Assembly (NCBI GenBank): GCA_965212075.1
Contig: OZ243043.1
Coordinates: 1-64,000, forward strand
Direction: 5' to 3'
DNA from: CBDBUR01 sp965212075
GTDB taxonomy: Bacteria > Pseudomonadota > Alphaproteobacteria > JAPOUT01 > G958296285
Length of the DNA stretch: 64,000 bases
This document shows positions 52,167 to 59,863 of the stretch, piece after piece (the first letter of the stretch is position 1; each line of letters opens with the position of its first letter). The notes under the pieces are model-generated. The model made no database searches. It saw nothing but the letters and a program-made list of their open reading frames with translations, and had not been told where the DNA came from. Both the position numbers and the translations under genes were made by a program.

Positions 52167-52688
52167 ATGTCGAAATCTGATTTGAATATATCTTCAGCGA
52201 TTCAAAGTGCTTTGGAAAGCGCTGAGGTGGTTGTGACAAAAGGTGTGAGCGCTGCGCAATTGTATGATCTGGATCCTCAAAAGATAGAGGCATTTTATGC
52301 GCTGGGCTATCGCAGCTATATGCAGCGTGATTATCAAAAAGCTGAAGAGATTTTTACATTTGCCTATTGCTTTGACCATCGTCATGCAGAAATTGTCAAA
52401 GGTCTGGCGTCGGCGCGCAAAATGCAGGGCAAGTTCAAAGAGGCCTTGCCCGCTTATGCGCAAGCCGCGCTTCTTGATATGGAAGATCCGGCAATTTCTT
52501 TTCACGCGGGGGAATGTCTTTTCGCACTGGGTGAATATGCGCCTTGCGCAGATGCTTTGAGCGCTGCGCGTACGCTTGCTGAAATGCGCGGTGATTGCGA
52601 GCAGCTCATTGGCAAGATTGATCAAATGGAAATTCAGCTTCAGAAACAGCAAAAAGAGGATAAAGATGTCAAATCAAACGACGCATGA
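52167..52688 (+). CDS. T3SS translocator chaperone, LcrH/SycD family
   Basis: A 173-residue TPR protein. The repeats (about 35-150) include YALGYRSYMQRDYQKAEEIFTFAYCFDHRH and the LcrH/SycD signature SFHAGECLFALGEYAPCADALSAA. Such chaperones bind the translocators SctE and SctB in the cytosol before export, and here the gene lies upstream of both. Its stop is overlapped by the next gene by 23 bases, so translation is probably coupled. Which translocator it binds cannot be told, because a second similar chaperone follows. Confidence 0.88.
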   Translation: MSKSDLNISSAIQSALESAEVVVTKGVSAAQLYDLDPQKIEAFYALGYRSYMQRDYQKAEEIFTFAYCFDHRHAEIVKGLASARKMQGKFKEALPAYAQAALLDMEDPAISFHAGECLFALGEYAPCADALSAARTLAEMRGDCEQLIGKIDQMEIQLQKQQKEDKDVKSNDA

Positions 52689-53061
52689 TGAACAAAATCA
52701 TGAATCTGTGGAATTTTTGCCCAAAGTTCCGCCAATGCCAAATCCGCCCGCGAATTCGGATGATGTCGCAGCGTGGGAAAGGCATATTGAAGCGATTGAT
52801 AAATATCTGCTTGATCTGAGCGAGACGATCCAAAAAATTGAAAGCGGTGATTTCATCGAAAATTTCAAGAAGCGCCTCGCTGCCCGAGGTCTGGATGTTG
52901 ATAAAGCCATTAAGCTGCCAAAACCCCAGATGAAAGAGGTTATGGAAGAGATTGCAGAAAAAATGAAATCTTTGATGGCAGTTTTCCAAGATTTTAACCG
53001 CACGGACATCAAATCCCAGCGGCGAGTCACAAAATCCAACCGCAACATTAAATCAATATAA
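52666..53061 (+). CDS. Small T3SS-operon protein of unknown function
   Basis: A 131-residue soluble protein, not recognised. It has a Pro-rich start (PKVPPMPNPPAN) and then helices with a heptad-like pattern (AIDKYLLDLSETIQKIE and KEVMEEIAEKMKSLMAVF). An AGAGGA site precedes the start at 52666. It lies between two chaperone genes ahead of SctE. In Chlamydia a small protein of similar size (CT577) sits between the chaperone and CopB, which is an apt comparison but not shown to be homologous. It lacks the needle subunit pattern. Confidence 0.7.
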   Translation: MSNQTTHDEQNHESVEFLPKVPPMPNPPANSDDVAAWERHIEAIDKYLLDLSETIQKIESGDFIENFKKRLAARGLDVDKAIKLPKPQMKEVMEEIAEKMKSLMAVFQDFNRTDIKSQRRVTKSNRNIKSI

Positions 53062-53073
53062 ATAGGATTGAAG

Positions 53074-53547
53074 ATGACAGCAGAGCCTGCAAAAAAAATA
53101 ATTAGTAAAGAGCAAGCGATTTCAGCCATCGCGGACGGCAAAGATTTGGCCGAGCTGCGCGGTCTCAACGATGCTACGATTGACTTTATTTATGCTTTCT
53201 CTGCATTGAATTATAAGCGCGGCCGCTATGAAGACGCGGCGAGAGGATTCCGCTTTTTGTGCCGCCATAAACATCGTGATTCGGATATGTGGCTGGCGCT
53301 GGCGCGGTCATCTTTTCAGAATAAAGATTATATGCGCGCGCTGGAATCTTATTTAATGGTGGCCTTGCTGCGGCCTTCGGCGTCTTTATGTCTGGAGATT
53401 GCGCGCGCTTTTATGACAGTGAATATGCGCGCGCAGGCCAAAATATTCGCTGCCGCCGCAACGCGTGCGCTGCTGCCCGCTGACCGGCGCGAGTTAAGAG
53501 GTGAGATCGCCATTTTTGAAAAAGAGCTGGAAGGCATGTCGGCATGA
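53074..53547 (+). CDS. Second TPR chaperone, LcrH/SycD-like
   Basis: A 157-residue TPR protein with AFSALNYKRGRYEDAARGFRFLCRHKHRD and DMWLALARSSFQNKDYMRALESYLMVALLRP, the LcrH/SycD layout. The start at 53074 (ATG) is chosen over a TTG six bases earlier because AGGA lies 6 bases upstream. Its stop overlaps the SctE start by 4 bases (ATGA), so it is likely the SctE chaperone. Having two such chaperones suggests one each for SctE and SctB or for the EspA-like proteins. Confidence 0.82.
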   Translation: MTAEPAKKIISKEQAISAIADGKDLAELRGLNDATIDFIYAFSALNYKRGRYEDAARGFRFLCRHKHRDSDMWLALARSSFQNKDYMRALESYLMVALLRPSASLCLEIARAFMTVNMRAQAKIFAAAATRALLPADRRELRGEIAIFEKELEGMSA

Positions 53548-54608
53548 GTGAGATCGGAAGCAAAGCGAAGGCGGTTTCAATATCTTCTGCATCTTCTGCG
53601 GCGGGGGCTGCCGCTGCGGTTGATCAAGTCGCCGGAAAAGCAAAGACAGCGAAGAAAGGCGCGAACGCGGCCAGCACGCCTTTTCAGCCTCTGTCGGGCA
53701 GCATCAGCGACGAGCTTCTTTTTAATGCAATTCCAGAGCTTGCGTCGCCCATTATTGATCAGGAAATTTTGGTGAATGTTTTGAAAAAGCTAAGCGTGGA
53801 TTTATCTCAACATGTGCTTGCCGGTGAAATAGAGACGCTCAAATTTGATCAAGATAAGATGCAAACGCTTGCGAAAGAGAACATTAAAAAGCTGAAACAT
53901 ATGCTGAAGTCGCTCGCAAAGAAGAAGAAAGCAGGCCTTTTGGGCAAGATTTTCAGCTGGGTTGCGGCTGTTGTCGGCACGATTTTGGGCGCGGTGATTG
54001 CGACAGCGACTTTCGGCGCGGGCTCGGTGGCGGCGGGCACCTTGATCGCGGTGAGCACGGCATTAGCGGTATCGCTGACGATTGCCTCGGCGACCGGCGG
54101 CATGGAAAAGCTAACCGCCGAATTAGCCAAGGGGTTTGCCAGCATGTTTGAGGCTTTTGGCATGGACTCAAAAAAAGCCAAGCGCGTGGCGCAAATTGTG
54201 GCACAAGTGGCAATCGCCATTGCCGTGATCGCGGTTCAAATTGTGATGCTGGTTCTTACCGGTGGTGCCAGCGCTGAAGAATTTGCAAGTGAGATGGTAC
54301 AAAAAATCGCAAGCTTTACGATCAAGGCTACCAGCATTGCGATAGGATTGGTGACGATGGCTGGTGGGGGTGCTTCAGCCGCAACCGGTGTTTACAATTA
54401 TGAGTCTTTACAAGATCGCGCGGGCATAACAGACACCAAGTCTTTCTTGAAAACAATGCAATCTTTGATTGATTCCGAGAGCGACCTGATTCAGGAGATT
54501 GTTCACGACATCATGCATACACAAACGAATATGGCTCACATGATCAAAGCTGAAAATGAAAATCGCGCCATTCTTGCCAATATAGGCGGGCAACCGAACG
54601 CTGTTTAA
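53544..54608 (+). CDS. sctE: T3SS translocator SctE (YopB/SseC type)
   Basis: A 354-residue pore-forming translocator. The N-terminal 50 residues are Ala/Ser-rich, a coiled coil follows near 95-128, then a hydrophobic hairpin (about 131-182) with a Gly-rich centre, a second hydrophobic region (about 218-245) and a C-terminal helical part. KIFSWVAAVVGTILGAVIA is the YopB/SseC-type membrane segment. No signal peptide is present, fitting export through the T3SS. It overlaps the chaperone gene by 4 bases and is followed by the second translocator. Confidence 0.88.
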   Translation: MSEIGSKAKAVSISSASSAAGAAAAVDQVAGKAKTAKKGANAASTPFQPLSGSISDELLFNAIPELASPIIDQEILVNVLKKLSVDLSQHVLAGEIETLKFDQDKMQTLAKENIKKLKHMLKSLAKKKKAGLLGKIFSWVAAVVGTILGAVIATATFGAGSVAAGTLIAVSTALAVSLTIASATGGMEKLTAELAKGFASMFEAFGMDSKKAKRVAQIVAQVAIAIAVIAVQIVMLVLTGGASAEEFASEMVQKIASFTIKATSIAIGLVTMAGGGASAATGVYNYESLQDRAGITDTKSFLKTMQSLIDSESDLIQEIVHDIMHTQTNMAHMIKAENENRAILANIGGQPNAV

Positions 54609-54637
54609 ACATCATTTTTGAATAAAGGAGATAAATC

Positions 54638-55378
54638 ATGCCAACAGAGTCAGTGCAAAATCAAACCGCCGTCAAGAATTGGGATATAGCGGTCAATTCG
54701 GTGCAGGAAGGAAGCCAAACTGTTGTCAGTCCAACATCAAGTGCTGCAACACCCTTCGCGCCATCTGCTGCGCCCCCAGAGATTCCATCGCGCCGCGCGC
54801 CAGATGCGGCGGACGCACAGAAATTTGAAGAAGGGTTGGATAATCTCAATAATACAGTTCTGCTATTTTCAATTGAAGCTTTAGGGCGTTTGCTGAAGCT
54901 GATCTCTTTGAAGCAGCATCAGATTGAGAGCGAAGCGCGCATGGCCGAAACGGAGATTTCGCAGGATATGAGCGGGGCAGCAGCGGATGATTTGCGCGAA
55001 GAGGGCGTGATGTCGCTTGCAGGCTCTACGGTGATGTCGTTGATGCAGATTACCGGCGCAGCGGCGATGATCGGCGGCGGCATCAGCCAGGCGAAGGTCA
55101 GCAATACGATGGCGGTGAGCAATAGGATGATGACGTTTCAAGCCGCGAGTCAAGCGATCAGCGCTACCGGCAGCATGATACAGGGCGGGCTCAATCTTGA
55201 AGTCAAAAAAGAAGAGGCAGAAAAAGTGCTTCATGAAGCCGATGCCGCCGTCGCAAAGTCGCTGGAAGAATCCGACAATGAGGCCTCGAAAGAAGAGCTT
55301 CAGCTTGTTCAAGCCATCATCCAGTTTTTAGAAAAATTGGAAGAGTCGCGCCATGAGGCGGTGAAGGCCACGGTTTAG
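54638..55378 (+). CDS. sctB: T3SS translocator SctB (YopD/EspB/SseD type)
   Basis: A 246-residue protein with a polar N-terminus, helical stretch, one hydrophobic segment (about 124-150, MSLAGSTVMSLMQITGAAAMIGGG) and a C-terminal coiled coil (about 198-240). This matches the minor translocator SctB, which joins SctE in the host-membrane pore. An AAGGAG site precedes it 29 bases after SctE. The assignment rests on the single membrane segment, coiled coil and position. Confidence 0.78.
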   Translation: MPTESVQNQTAVKNWDIAVNSVQEGSQTVVSPTSSAATPFAPSAAPPEIPSRRAPDAADAQKFEEGLDNLNNTVLLFSIEALGRLLKLISLKQHQIESEARMAETEISQDMSGAAADDLREEGVMSLAGSTVMSLMQITGAAAMIGGGISQAKVSNTMAVSNRMMTFQAASQAISATGSMIQGGLNLEVKKEEAEKVLHEADAAVAKSLEESDNEASKEELQLVQAIIQFLEKLEESRHEAVKATV

Positions 55379-55432
55379 TTTTTTGCCAACAAAGAGGGGT
55401 GGAGATAACGCATATTAAAAGGAACGAGACAG

Positions 55433-55867
55433 ATGACAAAAAACTCCAGCAAAAATTCTGCCGGTAAAAACTTTGCCAGTAAAAATTTTGCCAGTAAAAA
55501 TTTTGACCGTAAAATGATTGAGATCGGGTATATCGGTGCCTTTTATGGCCTGATACAGCAGGCGCATGAGGTTTTCAGCTTTTATTGTGATGCGCGTTAT
55601 CATTCTCGCAAGACGCAAACCGCGGCCAAATTAGGCGCGGCGCTAGCTCTGATCGGCGCGCAAGATTATCGCGCGGCGGCTGATCTGCTTGAGAAAGACC
55701 TTGCCGACTTTCCTGACGATCAGCTTCTTGAAATGAAGGTGTTTCTCGCTCTGAGCTATAAGCAGGCAAAAATTCGCGCTGATCGCGTTGATGCCTTGCT
55801 GGCCGAGATGAAAAGTGTGCTTTCCGGACCCACAGCAAAGGCGATTGAGTCGCTGACGGCCGGATGA
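55433..55867 (+). CDS. TPR-like protein, probable T3SS needle chaperone SctG
   Basis: A 144-residue helical protein with ARYHSRKTQTAAKLGAALALIGAQDYRAAADLLEKDL, a TPR-like pattern close to the YscG/SsaH group, which hold the needle subunit in the cytosol. The position just before SctJ matches ssaH in SPI-2. The first 25 residues contain KNFASKNFASKNF from a 15-base tandem repeat and are not part of the usual fold. The needle gene itself was not found in the window. The stop overlaps the SctJ start by 4 bases. Confidence 0.62.
   Translation: MTKNSSKNSAGKNFASKNFASKNFDRKMIEIGYIGAFYGLIQQAHEVFSFYCDARYHSRKTQTAAKLGAALALIGAQDYRAAADLLEKDLADFPDDQLLEMKVFLALSYKQAKIRADRVDALLAEMKSVLSGPTAKAIESLTAG
55451..55510 (+). 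repeat. 15-bp tandem repeat, 4 copies, in the SctG-like gene
   Basis: Four units of AAAAATTTTGCCAGT and close variants lie end to end and encode the repeated (K)NFASKNF segment. The unit length keeps the frame. It matches the SopB-like gene in copy number and unit size but not in sequence. Confidence 0.9.
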
Positions 55868-56721
55868 TGTTTTTTCCATCGCGAGGTTTGATGCTAGCTG
55901 CCTGTTTGGCCTGCCTTGCGGGCTGCAAGACAGAGCTTTATCGCTCTGTGCCGGAGCGCGAGGCCAATCTGATGGTTGCGATTCTTTTCCAGCACGAAAT
56001 TGAAGCGGACAAAGAGGAGAGTCAGGAAGAGGGGTTTTATTCAATCTGGGTTGAAGAGCATGAATTTTCTCACGCGGTTGAATTGCTGGTTTCGCAAGGC
56101 TATCCGCGGCGTACGCACTCAACTTTGGCGGAGCTTTTTCAGCCCTCCGGCCTCGTGCCGACGCCGTTTGAAGAGCGTGTGCGCTATATTTACGGCTTGT
56201 CAGAAGAATTGTCGCACACGATCTCGCTATTTGAAGGCGTGATTGATACGCGCGTTCATGTAGCACTTCCGGCAGAGGGGGAGCAGGGAAAAAAGAATTT
56301 TGACCGGCACGTGTCGGTTTATGTCCAATATGATCAGAGCGTTGATTTTGACAATCTCATTCCGCAAATTAAAAAGCTGATTTCTGACAGCATCGGCGAA
56401 ATCACCTATCAAAATGTTGAGGTGCTTGCGGCACCGGCCTATTTTCGCAAAACCGAAGACCGCGTCATTGCCGCTTATAAATTTCCTGCGGGCATTCGCG
56501 TACTGCCGGAATATTATGGACTTTTTATTGCGCTGATGATTGCGCTTGCGCTGATTTTGATACAGGCGATCGGCGCGGCTGGATGGTTTTATTGGCTCTG
56601 GCGGCGCGCATTTGAAAAACAGCAGGATGTATCGGCGAGCACACCTCTGGTAGAGGCGGCATCTGCAAAGCCGCCTGAAAATATTACGTCAAATGCTGCA
56701 CCAAAAGAAGGGCCAGCATGA
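55864..56721 (+). CDS. sctJ: T3SS inner-membrane ring lipoprotein SctJ
   Basis: A 285-residue lipoprotein of the YscJ/PrgK family, forming the periplasmic inner ring of the basal body. A signal peptide with lipobox LAGC (Cys21) is followed by the family segments SVPEREANLMVAILFQHEIEA and LVSQGYPRR. DTRVHVALP and SVYVQYDQS belong to the second ring domain. A C-terminal membrane helix lies near 215-240 (YYGLFIALMIALALILIQAIG). It overlaps its neighbours by 4 bases on each side. Confidence 0.95.
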   Translation: MMFFPSRGLMLAACLACLAGCKTELYRSVPEREANLMVAILFQHEIEADKEESQEEGFYSIWVEEHEFSHAVELLVSQGYPRRTHSTLAELFQPSGLVPTPFEERVRYIYGLSEELSHTISLFEGVIDTRVHVALPAEGEQGKKNFDRHVSVYVQYDQSVDFDNLIPQIKKLISDSIGEITYQNVEVLAAPAYFRKTEDRVIAAYKFPAGIRVLPEYYGLFIALMIALALILIQAIGAAGWFYWLWRRAFEKQQDVSASTPLVEAASAKPPENITSNAAPKEGPA

Positions 56722-57392
56722 TGTTAAATGATGAGCGGCAATTTTCTTTTTTATGCAATCCGGCGGCATGGATGCATCCAAATTGGCGCGCGCATCTTAT
56801 GCGCTGGGATATTCCAGAAGGATTGGCGGAAATTTTGTGGACGCGCCGCGCACAGAGCGGTGAGTTATCACGCTTTTTGGCAGAGCGTTTTGAGCTGCAT
56901 CCAACGTCTATGCTGGACATTGAAGAATCAACGCAGCATTTTTTGCTGATGGACATTGAGCCTTTTGAAGCTTGTTTGGTGCGGCTGGGCATGATTTTTT
57001 TGTCGCCGCGCGCGCTTTATATATTGGATGGCGCTCATTTGCGCCGCCTTAAAGAGGAATTTGGCCAGAAGGATTTTCTTTTTATGCGCCATGAGGCGCT
57101 TCATCTGCTTGAAGCAAAACATGAAGCGAAAGCTCGCTCTGATTTTTCAGTTTCAGAGTCTTTTTCAAAAAAAACCGCTTTAATTTTTGGGCTGGCGGCT
57201 TTTTTAAAAAAACTTCCGGTGCGCGGCGATATTTTGACGCGGCTTTGGCTCAAATTGCCGCCTTTGGCGGAGGAGCCAGCCGCACCCGCCGGTTTTGCGC
57301 AAGTGCGCGCACAGCTTGATCACATCGGCGTTTTGAAGCCAGACGCGATGAGCAGAATTTTTGACACGCCTTTTTCTGAAGAGGCCGCATGA
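56718..57392 (+). CDS. sctK: T3SS sorting-platform protein SctK
   Basis: A 224-residue protein resembling SctK (YscK/OrgA), which links the cytosolic sorting platform to the basal body. The FLCNPAAWMHPNWRAHLM start and an alpha-helical centre with LDIEESTQHFLLMDIEPF fit the family, although the family is variable. It lies between SctJ and SctL, the classic position. The ATGATG start overlaps the SctJ stop. SctK is the least well conserved of this row, so the call relies partly on position. Confidence 0.75.
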   Translation: MMLNDERQFSFLCNPAAWMHPNWRAHLMRWDIPEGLAEILWTRRAQSGELSRFLAERFELHPTSMLDIEESTQHFLLMDIEPFEACLVRLGMIFLSPRALYILDGAHLRRLKEEFGQKDFLFMRHEALHLLEAKHEAKARSDFSVSESFSKKTALIFGLAAFLKKLPVRGDILTRLWLKLPPLAEEPAAPAGFAQVRAQLDHIGVLKPDAMSRIFDTPFSEEAA

Positions 57393-58048
57393 TGATCAGC
57401 CGCATAAAATCGGGGCGTCTTCATGTGGAGCAAGGGCAGGTGGTTTTGCGCAGCGCAGATTACCAGCATTTTCTGCAAGCGCGCGAGATCACCCGTTCAG
57501 CGCAAAATCATGCGCGCGAGATGCGCGATCAGGCCGCGCGCGCCTATGAAGAAGCGCGCCGCAAAGGCCATCAAGAGGGGCTGGCTGAAGGCGAGCGACA
57601 GCTCATTGCGCGCCATATTGACTTTGTCCGCAATGCGATTGAGTTCACGGCACGGCTTGAGACGAATATCTGCTCTTTGGCCAAAGAGGCGATCACGAAA
57701 ATTGTCGGCGAGATGGATATTGATGAGCTGACGCGCAAAATCGTTGTGCGCGCGCTGGCGCATTATGGCAGCTTGCCGGAAGTCAAATTGCGCGTAGCCA
57801 CCCGGCAGGAAAAACAGGTGCGCGCGCAGCTTGAGAAAATGACAGAAGAGTCAAAACAGCGCGGCATAAAATTCATTCGTGTGGTGGGAGATCGCCAGCT
57901 TCGCTCAGGCGATTGCATCTTGGACAGCCCGATCGGATCCGTTGACGCCAGCCTAGATACGCAATTAGCCGCCATCATCAAAACCTTGGATGATCCGATA
58001 GGAAGAAAATTGCACTTTCAACAAGATCAAGAAGATGATGAAAGTTGA
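57389..58048 (+). CDS. sctL: T3SS stator protein SctL (YscL/HrpE family)
   Basis: A 219-residue stator protein that regulates the ATPase SctN. The N-terminal long coiled coil (about 28-95, rich in Ala, Arg and Glu) and the conserved C-terminal VVGDRQLRSGDCILDSPIGSVDASLDTQLA segment match YscL and FliH. The start overlaps the SctK stop by 4 bases and the end overlaps the SctN start by 14, so translation is probably coupled. Confidence 0.92.
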   Translation: MMISRIKSGRLHVEQGQVVLRSADYQHFLQAREITRSAQNHAREMRDQAARAYEEARRKGHQEGLAEGERQLIARHIDFVRNAIEFTARLETNICSLAKEAITKIVGEMDIDELTRKIVVRALAHYGSLPEVKLRVATRQEKQVRAQLEKMTEESKQRGIKFIRVVGDRQLRSGDCILDSPIGSVDASLDTQLAAIIKTLDDPIGRKLHFQQDQEDDES

Positions 58049-59384
58049 AACCGCGCCAAATCCTCTGACATTGTTCACACACCGCATGGCAGCGTCTCTT
58101 GCAGATGTTCACTTATTGCGCGTGACTGGCAAAGTAATTGAAGTAATCGGCACTTTGGTGAAAGCGCATATTCCTAATGTTGAGATTGGGGAGATTTGCC
58201 AAATGGTGTCGCCGGAAGATGAGATGATCGCTGAAGCGGAGATTGTCGGCTTTGTGGGCAGCGCGGCGATATTGACCGTTTATGGCGATCTGATGGGCAT
58301 TTCGGCGCAAACCGAAGTCGTGCCGACCGGCCGCACACAGGAGATCGGCGTGGGAGATCAATTGCTTGGCCGCGTCATTGATGGCATGGGGCAGCCGTTG
58401 GATGAGGCAGCCAAAGGCGCGCTGGTGCTTGATAAATTTTATCCAATTCACCGCGAAGCCCCCGACCCTTTGGAGCGCCGCTTGATTTCACAAGTTTTGC
58501 CCCTTGGCATGCGCGCTTTGGACGGGATGTTAAGCTGCGGAGAAGGCCAGCGTATGGGCATTTTTGCTGCTGCTGGCGTCGGCAAATCAACATTGCTGTC
58601 GGCGCTGGTCAAGGGCGCGTCTTGTGATGTGATCGTTATCGCGCTGATTGGCGAGCGTGGCCGTGAAGTGCGCGAATTTATTGAACATAGTCTGGGGGAA
58701 GAGGGCATGCGCCGCGCGGTGCTCGTCATCGCCACATCCGACCGCTCTTCAATGGAGCGCGCCCGTGCTGCCTATGTCGCCACCGCCATTGCCGAATATT
58801 TTCGCGACCGCAATCGCAAGGTTTTATTTTTAATGGATTCGGTGACGCGGTTTGCGCGGGCTTTGCGGGAAATTGGGCTGGCCGCCGGTGAGCCTCCGAC
58901 GCGGCGTGGATTTCCGCCTTCAGTATTTTCAACATTGCCGCGCTTGATGGAGCGCGCCGGCATGAGTCGGCGTGGCTCCATCACGGCTTTTTATACGGTG
59001 CTCGTTGAGGGTGATGATATGACCGAGCCGATTGCCGATGAGACGCGCTCCATTCTTGACGGTCATATTATTTTATCGCGCGCGCTTGCTGCCTCAGGTC
59101 ATTATCCGGCGATTGATGTGCTGCAGAGTGCCAGCCGCGTGATGACGAACATCATCACACCAGATCATCAGCAAACCATGCTGACTTTGCGAAAATATCT
59201 TGCGGCTTATAGCGATGTGGAATTTTTGATTAAGATCGGCGAATATAAAAAGGGCAATGACCCCCTCACCGACAAGGCCGTTGAGCTGGCTGATGAGATC
59301 AATCTTTTTCTCAAGCAAAATCAAAATGAGCTCAGCACTTTTGACCAAACCTTGTCCGCGATGCAAGACCTCGCGGCGCGCTAG
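58035..59384 (+). CDS. sctN: T3SS ATPase SctN
   Basis: The 449-residue ATPase that unfolds and feeds substrates. It has the P-loop GIFAAAGVGKSTLL, ALIGERGREVREF with Walker-associated residues, FLMDSVTRFARALREIGLAAGEPP and ASRVM, all FliI/YscN family features. The N-terminal beta-barrel domain (about 18-90) and C-terminal helical domain are present. Its position between SctL and SctO is usual. Confidence 0.97.
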   Translation: MMKVETAPNPLTLFTHRMAASLADVHLLRVTGKVIEVIGTLVKAHIPNVEIGEICQMVSPEDEMIAEAEIVGFVGSAAILTVYGDLMGISAQTEVVPTGRTQEIGVGDQLLGRVIDGMGQPLDEAAKGALVLDKFYPIHREAPDPLERRLISQVLPLGMRALDGMLSCGEGQRMGIFAAAGVGKSTLLSALVKGASCDVIVIALIGERGREVREFIEHSLGEEGMRRAVLVIATSDRSSMERARAAYVATAIAEYFRDRNRKVLFLMDSVTRFARALREIGLAAGEPPTRRGFPPSVFSTLPRLMERAGMSRRGSITAFYTVLVEGDDMTEPIADETRSILDGHIILSRALAASGHYPAIDVLQSASRVMTNIITPDHQQTMLTLRKYLAAYSDVEFLIKIGEYKKGNDPLTDKAVELADEINLFLKQNQNELSTFDQTLSAMQDLAAR

Positions 59385-59395
59385 AAGAATTTTTC

Positions 59396-59863
59396 ATGCA
59401 AATGCAAGAGCTGCTACTTAAAATTCGCCGCAAGAGGTATGAAAACGCGCAAGTGGATGTCGCGCAAAGCCGCCAAGCTTTGGCGCAAGCGCGGCAAACA
59501 TTAGATCAAGCGGAGCGCGCCGTGGAAGCCTTTGTGCGTGAGCGGCGTCACCGCATTGAAAATATATATAACCAACTGATAGGTAAGGAAATTTCTCGCA
59601 AAATATTGGACGAAGCGCGCGCCGCCGAGCGCAGCCTCAATGAAAAATTGGCGGCGATGAAAGTAGATGTCAAAAATTGTGCTGACCAAGTGGAAAAAAA
59701 GAAAAAGCATCTTGCTGAAGCGCAAAGCCGGCTGATATTCAGCCATAAAGGCATGGAGAAGGCAGGAGAAATTTATCAAAAAGCGATCAATGAAAACTTG
59801 CGCGCAGAAAATCTGCGCGAAGATGAAATCATTGATGAATTTGCAGTCCGTAAGAAATTTTGA
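59396..59863 (+). CDS. sctO: T3SS central stalk protein SctO
   Basis: A 155-residue, almost wholly coiled-coil protein resembling YscO/FliJ, which sits in the SctN ring and connects it to SctV. Heptad-like patterns run over residues 15-130, with many Arg, Gln, Ala and Glu. The family is poorly conserved, so the call also uses the position directly after SctN and the size. It is followed at once by the secretin gene. Confidence 0.85.
   Translation: MQMQELLLKIRRKRYENAQVDVAQSRQALAQARQTLDQAERAVEAFVRERRHRIENIYNQLIGKEISRKILDEARAAERSLNEKLAAMKVDVKNCADQVEKKKKHLAEAQSRLIFSHKGMEKAGEIYQKAINENLRAENLREDEIIDEFAVRKKF

Noticed and set aside
52666..53061. Needle subunit SctF
   Set aside because: The protein is 131 residues with a Pro-rich start and lacks the short helix-turn-helix needle pattern, so it is left as an orphan. 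No other needle candidate was found.
47901..55510. CRISPR array
   Set aside because: The 15-base repeats are directly adjacent with no spacers and lie inside reading frames.
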